Source: Chlamydiia bacterium (GTDB taxonomy: Bacteria > Chlamydiota > Chlamydiia > Chlamydiales > JAAKFR01). From it: a DNA stretch of 38,177 nt. The notes under the pieces were generated by a model. That model was not told the origin of the DNA. It searched no databases and worked only from the letters and a program-made list of their open reading frames with translations. Numbering within the stretch: the stretch's first letter is position 1; every line of letters begins with the position of its first letter. Location: contig JAGRNW010000006.1 in NCBI GenBank assembly GCA_020440555.1, forward strand, positions 1-38,177, written 5' to 3'. A program made the position numbers and the translations under genes. Shown here piece by piece: positions 31,874 to 38,177 of the stretch.

Positions 31874-31909
31874 TAGACCCATTCCACTTCAAAAAGTGGA
31901 ATGAGTCTA
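31874..31909. repeat. Family B hairpin repeat
   Basis: TAGACCCATTCCACTT (31874-31889), loop CAAA and AAGTGGAATGAGTCTA (31894-31909) form a 16-bp stem with one mismatch. It is followed by a run of A on the plus strand, so on the minus strand the T-run precedes the stem and a standard terminator is not formed. It lies 6 bp past the rsmD stop. Confidence 0.7.
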
Positions 31910-31915
31910 AAAAAA

Positions 31916-32470
31916 TCATCTTTTTTTATAGGTTTTGAGCCACGCTCGCCCTATTTTTCGGCTGTCATATAATACTAAATGGACGAAATGGGGTTCTAGA
32001 TCAGGCGTTGATTCTTCATCTTCGATATAAAGAGTTCCATTTTTTTTTAAAAGATCCCCCAGATCAATCAATTTCGCTATTTCTTCTCCCAGGCCGAGAC
32101 CGTAGGGTGGGTCGGCAAAGATAATATCAAATCTTTTTTTGCTTTTGGCAAATTTTTCAAGAGCATGAAGAGCATCCCCTATGATCACTTGAGTAGTTTC
32201 AGATTCTTTAAGAGCATCGATATTATCCTTGATAATTTTTGAAACTCCCCGAGATTTTTCGATAAATATGACATGAGCTGCTCCTCGGCTTAGTGCTTCG
32301 AGACCAATAGCTCCTGATCCTGCAAAAAGATCGAGAAAATCGGCCCCCTCTACGTTTCCTTGGCAAAGATTAAAAATAGTTTCTCTCAATCGGCTGCTTG
32401 TTGGGCGCACTTCCTTGCCTTTTGGGGAGCGTAATTTCTTCTTTTTGTATTTTCCACCAATAATTTGCAT
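31916..32470 (-). CDS. rsmD: 16S rRNA (guanine966-N2)-methyltransferase
   Basis: SAM-dependent methyltransferase of the YhhF/RsmD family, modifying G966 of 16S rRNA. 184 aa, typical length. The start is set at MQIIGGKYKKKKLRSPKG (32470), the family N-terminus; the open frame continues 43 codons upstream inside the VWA gene and that part is not homologous. The N-terminal RxTSSRLRETIFNL segment (VRPTSSRLRETIF) and SAM motif LDLFAGSGAIGLEALSRGA are present, with FADPPYG as the catalytic NPPY-type motif. It lies 2 nt after the VWA stop, so it is the third gene of a coupled set. In C. trachomatis yhhF adjoins fliY (CT486-CT487, from memory), so it has moved relative to that order. Confidence 0.93.
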   Translation of the reverse strand: MQIIGGKYKKKKLRSPKGKEVRPTSSRLRETIFNLCQGNVEGADFLDLFAGSGAIGLEALSRGAAHVIFIEKSRGVSKIIKDNIDALKESETTQVIIGDALHALEKFAKSKKRFDIIFADPPYGLGLGEEIAKLIDLGDLLKKNGTLYIEDEESTPDLEPHFVHLVLYDSRKIGRAWLKTYKKR

Positions 32471-32472
32471 GT

Positions 32473-34266
32473 TTACCTCGTCAAAAATGGGACGGGTATA
32501 TTCAATGGACCTAAGAGTTCTTGGGCCGACTCGAGATGAGTGGTGTCTCCATCTTTGAAATACCGTTCGAAATAATCGTTTGCAAGGAGTTTCGTCCACT
32601 CTCTTTCTAAAGAAAGGGTCCCATTGCCAGCATTTTTAAAAGAAATTCTCTTTTTAATATCAAACCCCCTGTCATAATACTTCCCTTGTAAAAAGAGAGT
32701 AAAGTCCGAAAGACGGTTAGTCGAACCATAAAGAATAAAAGGGCGGTCATGGTAAAGATCAGGAAGGCGACAGTTTTTCGGCTGAAGAAGAACCACCGTT
32801 TTTTCATCGAGAGTCACGGCAGTTGCCACCACAGATTTGCCAACAGGATTGCGGATTCTTTTGATCAGTTGAACAAGACGTTGTTTGACCTGTTCATGTT
32901 CAGGGGCATAGACAAGTTTTCCTTTATTGAAGGTTGTAAGGAGCTCAAGAAGAGGGAGATTATTTCCCCTCCCCGAGGCGATGCTGAACAGAGATACTCG
33001 TCCACCGTTTTCTCTGGTCCACTTTCCAATTAGAATTCGTTGCTTCTCGTTAGAGAGGTAGGTCTCTCCATCCGTAAAAAGAATGGCTGTATTCACTTGA
33101 GTATCTGAAACAACCTTGGGGAGAATTTTTTCTAAAGAAGCATACAGATCAGTTTTTGAAAAAAAACTGCCATAAGGTTGCCTTTCGAGAAAAAGACGGG
33201 CTTTAGCAACGTTTTCAGGGGTCCAAGGAAGATTATCTGGGCTAAGGCGTGTCACACGGTCATCAAAAACCAAAATATTAAATGTGTCACCAGATTTTAA
33301 AAGGGAAAGTGCCTCAGCAATCGCTCGACGAGTCATATTGTATCTATTTCTGAGCATAGAATTAGATCTATCAAGAAGAAAGAAGAAGTTATGATGGATC
33401 CTTCGAAAGGTGATTTCTTTTTTGGGGAGAAGGGTAATTTTAAATACGTAACCGGGACGGGAACATTTGGGAGTATATTCGACGGTCATGTCAAAGTGTT
33501 CGCTGCAGGCAATATCATCATTTGCATTTCGCTTAATCAATGAGAAAATAGAGGCATGAGGAGGGGGGATCACTTCAGGAGGCCCTCCCCTGATATCCAG
33601 ATTGAAGCTTGGTTGGGTAGAAAAATTGAGAGGAGGCGTCCTCCCCCATTCGTCGCCTGATTCGATGAGGAGACCTGAATGGTTTGTTACGTCCATCCCC
33701 GAAGGAACCTCAGATTCGGTGATTCCAAGATTTAATCCTTTATCTTCAACAAACTCGCTTGCATCTTTTACCTCACCCTTTGCAGCTATAAAGGCTCGCT
33801 CTAATTCTTTGGGAAGAAGGGCTGCAGGGTCGGGAAGATTTAGCACCATCTGCTCATCAGGGTGTTCATCAGAAAGAAAATCTTGATTCTCTGATGGATA
33901 GTCAAAAGCAAAAGAAGGAGATAATGGATGATCGCATGTTGGAACAGCAGTCTCTTCGCCAAAGCAAATGGGAGGAGGAGGAGCAAATTCAGGGGAGAGG
34001 GATGCAAACTCCTCCTTAACCTCAACAACTCGATTGAATTTTTCCCTAAAATGTAAAAAGAGATCAGAAAGATCTTGATTTCGGTTGGAGTTTAACTCCC
34101 GCCTTTCTCCTAAGGTTAAATAGAATAAATTTTTTTTGACACCATGGTCTGCGAGGGGAATCGAAAGATCATAGAGAAAATAGAGCGCTCCACCATGGAG
34201 GCCAAAGGCTGCTATCACTGCTAAAACAAGAAAAAATTTCTGAATGTTTCGATGCCTCTCCTTCAT
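32473..34266 (-). CDS. Membrane-anchored von Willebrand factor A domain protein
   Basis: 597 aa. One N-terminal membrane helix (residues ~11-33), then ~230 residues of acidic, Pro-rich, low-complexity linker outside or facing the membrane, and a VWA domain from ~260 to 450. The MIDAS metal site is complete: D299-x-S301-x-S303 (LLDRSNSM), Thr372 in KTDLYASLEK, and Asp399 in LFTDGE. The C-terminal ~145 residues (KRISFKNAGNGTLSLEREW) resemble the accessory part following VWA in TIM44/BatA-like proteins but are not clearly identified. Start overlaps the TPR stop (ATGA). VWA-TPR pairs occur in the Bat and MoxR systems, but no MoxR ATPase is here. Predicted role: metal-dependent protein binding at the envelope, in a complex with the TPR protein. 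No known chlamydial name is recalled. Confidence 0.88.
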   Translation of the reverse strand: MKERHRNIQKFFLVLAVIAAFGLHGGALYFLYDLSIPLADHGVKKNLFYLTLGERRELNSNRNQDLSDLFLHFREKFNRVVEVKEEFASLSPEFAPPPPICFGEETAVPTCDHPLSPSFAFDYPSENQDFLSDEHPDEQMVLNLPDPAALLPKELERAFIAAKGEVKDASEFVEDKGLNLGITESEVPSGMDVTNHSGLLIESGDEWGRTPPLNFSTQPSFNLDIRGGPPEVIPPPHASIFSLIKRNANDDIACSEHFDMTVEYTPKCSRPGYVFKITLLPKKEITFRRIHHNFFFLLDRSNSMLRNRYNMTRRAIAEALSLLKSGDTFNILVFDDRVTRLSPDNLPWTPENVAKARLFLERQPYGSFFSKTDLYASLEKILPKVVSDTQVNTAILFTDGETYLSNEKQRILIGKWTRENGGRVSLFSIASGRGNNLPLLELLTTFNKGKLVYAPEHEQVKQRLVQLIKRIRNPVGKSVVATAVTLDEKTVVLLQPKNCRLPDLYHDRPFILYGSTNRLSDFTLFLQGKYYDRGFDIKKRISFKNAGNGTLSLEREWTKLLANDYFERYFKDGDTTHLESAQELLGPLNIPVPFLTR

Positions 34267-37004
34267 TGTTTTATCCCTATTTTTTCTTTGAGATAGGGAG
34301 AAAGAGGTTCCTTAAGGGTGTCCATTAATGCCGTTCCCGCACTCTTTTTATTTTTGGCAAGGGTTGCGTTTCCAAGCAGATGAGCTCGATCCCCTTCGGC
34401 GAGAAGAATCACCGCATCAATATACCGCATGTAACTGTTATAGATCGCAGCTTTTTCGGGTAGAAGATGGAAGCTCGCATGGTAGTCTTTGGCCCAAATA
34501 TCCTGCCGGGAAGAAAAATCATTTTTGAGTTGCTTTAAAAGTCTGAGATAACAAAAAGCAGATTCTTCTTCTTCCGTTGTTTGGGAGTAAATGGAGGCAT
34601 AATCAAGAGCAGCTTCGAGATGAATAGGTTCATACGCCAAGATTTTACGCACCTGAAGATCTTTCAACTTCTTCAAAATTGAGACAACTTCCTTCGATTG
34701 TTGAGTTCTGGATGAGGGTTCGAGTTGTTCATAGAGGAGGCGAGCCGTTTGTAACCGAGCTTTATAAATCACTCCAATATCAAGGGCAACAGATTGTTTT
34801 TCAATGTTGGAGTAGTGAAGAAGAGCTTCGTGATGATTTCCTTTCTCATAGTAAAAATCGGCAATGGCACATTCAGTTTTAAGGCGGCAGACAAATGGCC
34901 AATCGGGATGTCCAAGCTGAAGAGTCAATAGATCCTGAAGAAGTTTCAGTTGTTTATTCGATTGTCCATCCCATCCATAAAGATCGGCGAGTTTAAGGAT
35001 TTCAGGTTCGAGAAAAAGCAAACGAGGAGGAAGTTCAAAGGATTTTTTGTTGAGATTCAGAAGATGTTCGAAAGTTTGAACTCCTTTTTTTATCTCGCGG
35101 CGGTCGTAGTAGTAGTGGGCGAGCCATAGAAGATTTTCAAGAGAGACAGGATGGGTATTTTCTTCTTTGGGAAAATCAAACACCGCCTGATAGAGATGAT
35201 TCGCAGCTTGCACTTTTCCTTCAGTATTCAGATTGTTTGCCATTTCAACGTAAGCATTGAAAAGACCAAGATGAAGCATGCGAGTCTCTCTGTGGGGATG
35301 AATGGCTAATGTGAGGGCTCGTTCTCCATAAGCAACTATTTTTTCTGGAGCTCTGTTTTCTTTGATATAACAGAAGGCTAGATCAAAATTGAGATTGGCA
35401 GCCAGCTCTCTAGTAGGATTTTGACTTAAATGACGATTTAAAATGGGGATGGCTTTTTGTGTCTCCCCCAAAGAATAGTAAGCCTTTGCAAGAAGGTGTT
35501 CAAAATTTTTAATCTCTTCAAGAGAAAAGAGGTGGAGGGCTTCGGAAGCATTTTTTAGTTCCGTGATAAGATTCATATAAAGAGGAGCATTTTTTGCCAA
35601 TACCCCCTGGCCTTCTGATTGGGTGATGCATTGGGTAAGGCTCGAAATATTAAGTTTCAAAAGATAACGAGAGTGTTCTCCTTTAGGGAAATGAGAGAAA
35701 TAAAGACATGAGGTTGTATAGGCCTCCATCCAGCGTTTATTTGTAAAAAGAAGAGTAGATTTTTCGACCAGCGCTTCTTTGACGAAAGGGGCAAGTTTAG
35801 GATTGTCTAATTTGAGGTAATGGTCAATAAGGGTATCGAGTTGTTCAAGGGCTGGGGAGAGTTTCCCTGCTTCTCTGAGAGCAAAAGAGCGTAAAAGCTG
35901 TACTTTCGCTAATTCATCACAAAGACGGGGATCATTTCCATAATGACGCATATATTGGAAGGTGGTGAGTTCCAATTTATCAAGGGTCCCTGTTTCCTTG
36001 TAACATGCGATCAGGCGAACCAGAGCATTTCTCTCCTCCTCTCCGGTCGCATTTTCCAGCAAATAAGCCTCTAAATGCTCGATGGCCTCTTCGTATTGAG
36101 CAAGTGCAAAATATCCCTTTCCCAGGAGAGAGTGGAAATAAGAAATTTTATCGGGAGCAAGTTTTCCAAAGATTTCTTCTTGAGATTCAAGGAGATCCGT
36201 CCAAAGGCCTTCATCTGCAAGGAGATTGGCCCATAAAAGAGCAGCGGTGCTCTGTTTTTTCTTCCCAAAGCGGGTGAGATGAGAAAAAGCTTCTAAAGCT
36301 TTTTTTGTATCAAACTTTGAAAGCATTTTTCCAGCATGGAGGAGAAGAGACTCTTTAAGGGGATCATTTTTTTCTTTGAGATGGGTCGCTAAAGCGAGGT
36401 ACAAATCGGCTGCTTGTGTATAATTGCCGAGCAAACGATAAATCTCGGCGAGCGCAATTTTGGCGTGAAGGGCAAGTTCTCCATCAAGAATCCCTTCATA
36501 ATGGGGAATTGCTTCCTCGCAATATCCTTTGGCGATCAAGACGTTTTCGCCTCCTTGATTGAACAAAGAGGCCGCTTGCCGAAATAGGGACTCGGCGTAA
36601 TAAAAATGATAAAAGTCATGATCTTCTTTTGAAAGGGGATCCTTTAAGATGTAGGGAAGACAATTCTTTAGTTTTGTATAATCTTTTAATAGATAGAGGG
36701 CATGACATCGCTTAAGTCTGACAGCTAAAGCCTCCTGAGGATCTTGAATCTTGTCAAAATAAACAAGGGCATCCCGACAATTTCCCTCAATTAAAGCGAT
36801 TTCTCCTCGCATGGCATACAAGGAATTGGAATAAGGATTGCTTGGAAATTTTTCTAAAAACTCATCGATTTGTCGTTTTGCAAAGAGGTACTCTCGATCT
36901 TTCCAAAACGCCACAATTCTCCTCACAAAAAGAGTTTCTTCCTCAGTGATAGAGATTTCATAAGCCGCAAGGGGAAGCGAAAAAGCTGGAAGGACACACA
37001 TCAT
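34263..37004 (-). CDS. Large secreted or periplasmic TPR protein
   Basis: 913 aa. The first ~15 residues (MMCVLPAFSLPLAAYE) look like a short signal peptide with cleavage after LAA. The remainder is a solenoid of tetratricopeptide-type helical hairpins: ALVYFDKIQDP, KIALAEIYRLLGNYTQAADLYLAL, GKGYFALAQYEEAIEHLEAYL, AKAYYSLGETQKAIPILNRHL and IADFYYEKGNHHEALLHYSNIEKQ fit the TPR pattern (W/Y-x-x-LG/A-Y-x-x-x-x-x-Y/F-A). At least 15 units are likely. Overlaps the VWA gene by 4 nt. A minus-strand promoter TTGCAA-16-TAAAAT (37011-37038) places the transcript start at or very near the ATG, suggesting a leaderless message. It probably scaffolds the adjacent VWA protein. Homologues of this pair are not recalled from other chlamydiae, though that was not searched. 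Confidence 0.85.
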   Translation of the reverse strand: MMCVLPAFSLPLAAYEISITEEETLFVRRIVAFWKDREYLFAKRQIDEFLEKFPSNPYSNSLYAMRGEIALIEGNCRDALVYFDKIQDPQEALAVRLKRCHALYLLKDYTKLKNCLPYILKDPLSKEDHDFYHFYYAESLFRQAASLFNQGGENVLIAKGYCEEAIPHYEGILDGELALHAKIALAEIYRLLGNYTQAADLYLALATHLKEKNDPLKESLLLHAGKMLSKFDTKKALEAFSHLTRFGKKKQSTAALLWANLLADEGLWTDLLESQEEIFGKLAPDKISYFHSLLGKGYFALAQYEEAIEHLEAYLLENATGEEERNALVRLIACYKETGTLDKLELTTFQYMRHYGNDPRLCDELAKVQLLRSFALREAGKLSPALEQLDTLIDHYLKLDNPKLAPFVKEALVEKSTLLFTNKRWMEAYTTSCLYFSHFPKGEHSRYLLKLNISSLTQCITQSEGQGVLAKNAPLYMNLITELKNASEALHLFSLEEIKNFEHLLAKAYYSLGETQKAIPILNRHLSQNPTRELAANLNFDLAFCYIKENRAPEKIVAYGERALTLAIHPHRETRMLHLGLFNAYVEMANNLNTEGKVQAANHLYQAVFDFPKEENTHPVSLENLLWLAHYYYDRREIKKGVQTFEHLLNLNKKSFELPPRLLFLEPEILKLADLYGWDGQSNKQLKLLQDLLTLQLGHPDWPFVCRLKTECAIADFYYEKGNHHEALLHYSNIEKQSVALDIGVIYKARLQTARLLYEQLEPSSRTQQSKEVVSILKKLKDLQVRKILAYEPIHLEAALDYASIYSQTTEEEESAFCYLRLLKQLKNDFSSRQDIWAKDYHASFHLLPEKAAIYNSYMRYIDAVILLAEGDRAHLLGNATLAKNKKSAGTALMDTLKEPLSPYLKEKIGIKQ

Positions 37005-37010
37005 GAGAAC

Positions 37011-37038
37011 ATTTTAACGAGCCAGGCGAGATTTGCAA
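37011..37038 (-). promoter_or_regulatory. Probable promoter for the TPR-VWA-rsmD operon
   Basis: Minus strand TTGCAA (37033-37038) and TAAAAT (37011-37016) are 16 bp apart. The start would fall around 37004, the first base of the TPR ATG, implying a leaderless message. Confidence 0.4.
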
Positions 37039-37056
37039 CTTTTTCTACGAGGAGCT

Positions 37057-37085
37057 TTGGATTTTTTTTGAAAAAAAGCTAAAAT
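37057..37085 (+). promoter_or_regulatory. Probable promoter for the DMT transporter gene
   Basis: TTGGAT (37057-37062) and TAAAAT (37080-37085) are 17 bp apart; AAAGG follows at ~37105 before the ATG at 37119. The two divergent promoters share the 114-bp gap. Confidence 0.45.
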
Positions 37086-37118
37086 GACCCTCCTTTCATA
37101 TAAAAAAGGTCAACTGAT

Positions 37119-38105
37119 ATGGCAATTTTCTTTGTTTTGTTAGCTGGATTGTTCGCAACAACGGCAAATTTTTGCATGCGCAAAAGTATTGATGCAGGGG
37201 GTTCAACGCGGGCCTATCTTCTGGTACAGATGACATTTTCTTTTTTTGTGATGATTGCTCTTAACCCTTTTAGAACAGGAAATTTTGCCTGGAGTTGGCC
37301 AACAGTGTATCTGGGACTCATTGGTGGGATCTTATTCGGCCTTCTGATGTGGGGCATTGGGAAAGCTCTTGAAAATGGTCCCCCAGGGCTCTCATTTGCT
37401 TTTTTGAATACAGCCTCAGTGATCCCAGCTATCTTAATGGTGCTCCTTTTCGGCCCTGTTTATGGTCATGCGTATACTCTCTACAATGGAATTGGCTCAG
37501 TTCTTGTAGTGATAGGTCTTTTTTGGGCGGGATGGAGTTTGGAGGAAAACTCGAATAAAGCTAGATGGTTCTTTTTTGTGATTTTTATTTTGGTGATGCA
37601 TGCTCTATTTTTGGTGTACTTGCAGTGGTGGGCGCTTCTATTAAAAAAGGGAGAACTTCCAGTCTCTCCACTGCTTACTGTAGCTGTCGATACAATGAAA
37701 TTGGAATGGTTTATGCCAGCAGTATTGTTCGTAGGAGCTTTATTTCAATGGGTTGTTTATTTGACAAAAGAGAGTCGTATTCCTAATAAAGCCGAGATGG
37801 GCTATGGATTTATGGGAGGGATCACTAATGGAGCATGCACATTTTTTTTGATTTTGGCGCCACAGGTGGCAAATATTTGGGAAAATGCCATGATTTTTCC
37901 AATTTTTTCTGTATCGATCATCCTTTTGTGCAATGTGTGGGCACAGCTTTTGTACAGAGAACGGGTGAATTGGTGGGCTAATGGTGTGTGTGTATTAGGA
38001 CTGATTGTGGGAACAGTGGCTTGGAATACGTTCTTTGTGTTAGAACCTGTTCAGAATCTTTCTGATAGTCTATACTCATTCCACTTCAATCAATTCTTCG
38101 AATAG
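37119..38105 (+). CDS. DMT/EamA-like inner-membrane transporter
   Basis: 328 aa with about ten hydrophobic helices in two halves, as in the drug/metabolite transporter superfamily. The N-terminal half has FVLLAGLFATTANFCMRKS and a GKALENGPPGLSFAFLNTASVIPAILM segment typical of EamA first repeats; the second half (AEMGYGFMGGITNGACTFFLILAPQV, VWAQLLYRERVNWWANGVCVLGLIVG) mirrors it. The signature RERVNWWANGVCVLGLIVGT resembles the 'E-x-x-x-x-x-x-x-G-x-x-L-I-x-x-G' end of EamA proteins. Substrate unknown. The last ~9 codons and the TAG stop lie inside a family B repeat (38076-38105), so the C-terminus has been altered by that repeat. AAAGG precedes the ATG. Promoter at 37057-37085. Confidence 0.85.
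   Translation: MAIFFVLLAGLFATTANFCMRKSIDAGGSTRAYLLVQMTFSFFVMIALNPFRTGNFAWSWPTVYLGLIGGILFGLLMWGIGKALENGPPGLSFAFLNTASVIPAILMVLLFGPVYGHAYTLYNGIGSVLVVIGLFWAGWSLEENSNKARWFFFVIFILVMHALFLVYLQWWALLLKKGELPVSPLLTVAVDTMKLEWFMPAVLFVGALFQWVVYLTKESRIPNKAEMGYGFMGGITNGACTFFLILAPQVANIWENAMIFPIFSVSIILLCNVWAQLLYRERVNWWANGVCVLGLIVGTVAWNTFFVLEPVQNLSDSLYSFHFNQFFE
38076..38105. repeat. Family B half repeat forming the transporter's C-terminus
   Basis: CATTCCACTTCAATC and flanking bases match CATACCACTTCAAG at 7870-7884 and CATTCCACTTCAAAA at 31880-31894. No paired arm is seen within the window. The sequence provides the last codons and stop of the transporter gene. Confidence 0.5.
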
Positions 38106-38127
38106 ACATCTTGCATAAGTTAGTTTC

Positions 38128-38163
38128 GTGCCCGTGAGCGTGCCCGTGCCGGTGCCCGAAAAA
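38128..38163. repeat. 12-bp GC-rich tandem repeat
   Basis: GTGCCCG occurs at 38128, 38140 and 38152, exactly 12 bp apart, within units GTGCCCGTGAGC, GTGCCCGTGCCG and GTGCCCGAAAAA. It is markedly GC-rich against AT-rich flanks. Confidence 0.65.
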
Positions 38164-38177
38164 ATTATATTTTACAC

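Noticed and set aside
32471-32599. Forty-three-codon N-terminal extension of RsmD
   Set aside because: It overlaps the VWA gene and is not homologous; the family N-terminus begins at MQIIGGKY.

Overview
The window looks like part of a chromosome from an environmental ('Chlamydia-like') member of the Chlamydiae. Four things point there: an Opp permease block whose OppB and OppC carry very large inserts; a two-hydrophobic-lobe protein resembling inclusion-membrane (Inc) proteins; a chlamydial-type glgC; and a gene set (oppC-oppB-oppA, an amino-acid binding protein, hemH, rsmD, a metallophosphoesterase, glgC) that matches, from memory, the CT478-CT489 neighbourhood of Chlamydia trachomatis. Base composition looks moderate, which would suit Waddlia-like organisms, but I cannot fix the genus. 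No phage, plasmid, CRISPR, rRNA or tRNA was recognised.

Layout. 1-7100 (minus strand): sthA (NAD(P) transhydrogenase) followed by oppA-oppB-oppC. 7100-8800: a small accessory patch with a secreted Tyr-rich protein, a truncated paralogue of it that ends next to a long perfect hairpin, and an Inc-like membrane protein. 8795-10508: a solute-binding protein and hemH, divergent, with only 19 bp between them. 10526-19877: a complete de novo UMP pathway, carA-carB-pyrB-pyrC-(small reverse-strand gene)-pyrD-pyrE-pyrF, behind a good sigma70-type promoter, a 14-codon leader ORF and a terminator hairpin that ends 9 nt before carA. 20078-22254: glgC and a metallophosphoesterase. 22188-25439 (minus): an unknown acidic protein and a copper ATPase. 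25531-30005: a large coiled-coil protein and a secreted MORN-repeat protein. 30179-31657: a sodium-coupled amino-acid transporter. 31916-37004 (minus): a TPR protein, a VWA protein and rsmD, tightly coupled. 37119-38105: a DMT-type transporter.

The central system is the pyrimidine operon. Glutamine, bicarbonate and aspartate go to UMP through CarAB, PyrB, PyrC, PyrD, PyrE and PyrF, which is unusual because the best-known Chlamydiae import nucleotides. PyrE and PyrF resemble the two halves of the eukaryotic bifunctional UMP synthase; they lie in different frames and overlap by 59 bp, as if a fusion gene had been split by a frameshift. The operon sits inside what looks like an ancestral chlamydial gene neighbourhood.

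Two families of dispersed palindromic repeats run through the window. Family A has ends resembling TTAACCTGAGTTTTGGGT and forms 150-175 bp imperfect palindromes that start or end at stop codons (1-80, 16949-17107, 31654-31826), plus isolated ends at 7954 and inside the coiled-coil gene at 25868. Family B is a shorter hairpin around CCCATNCCACTTCAA (7864-7936, 31874-31909, half copies at 19948 and 38076). They behave like small non-autonomous elements and form the 3' ends of several genes.
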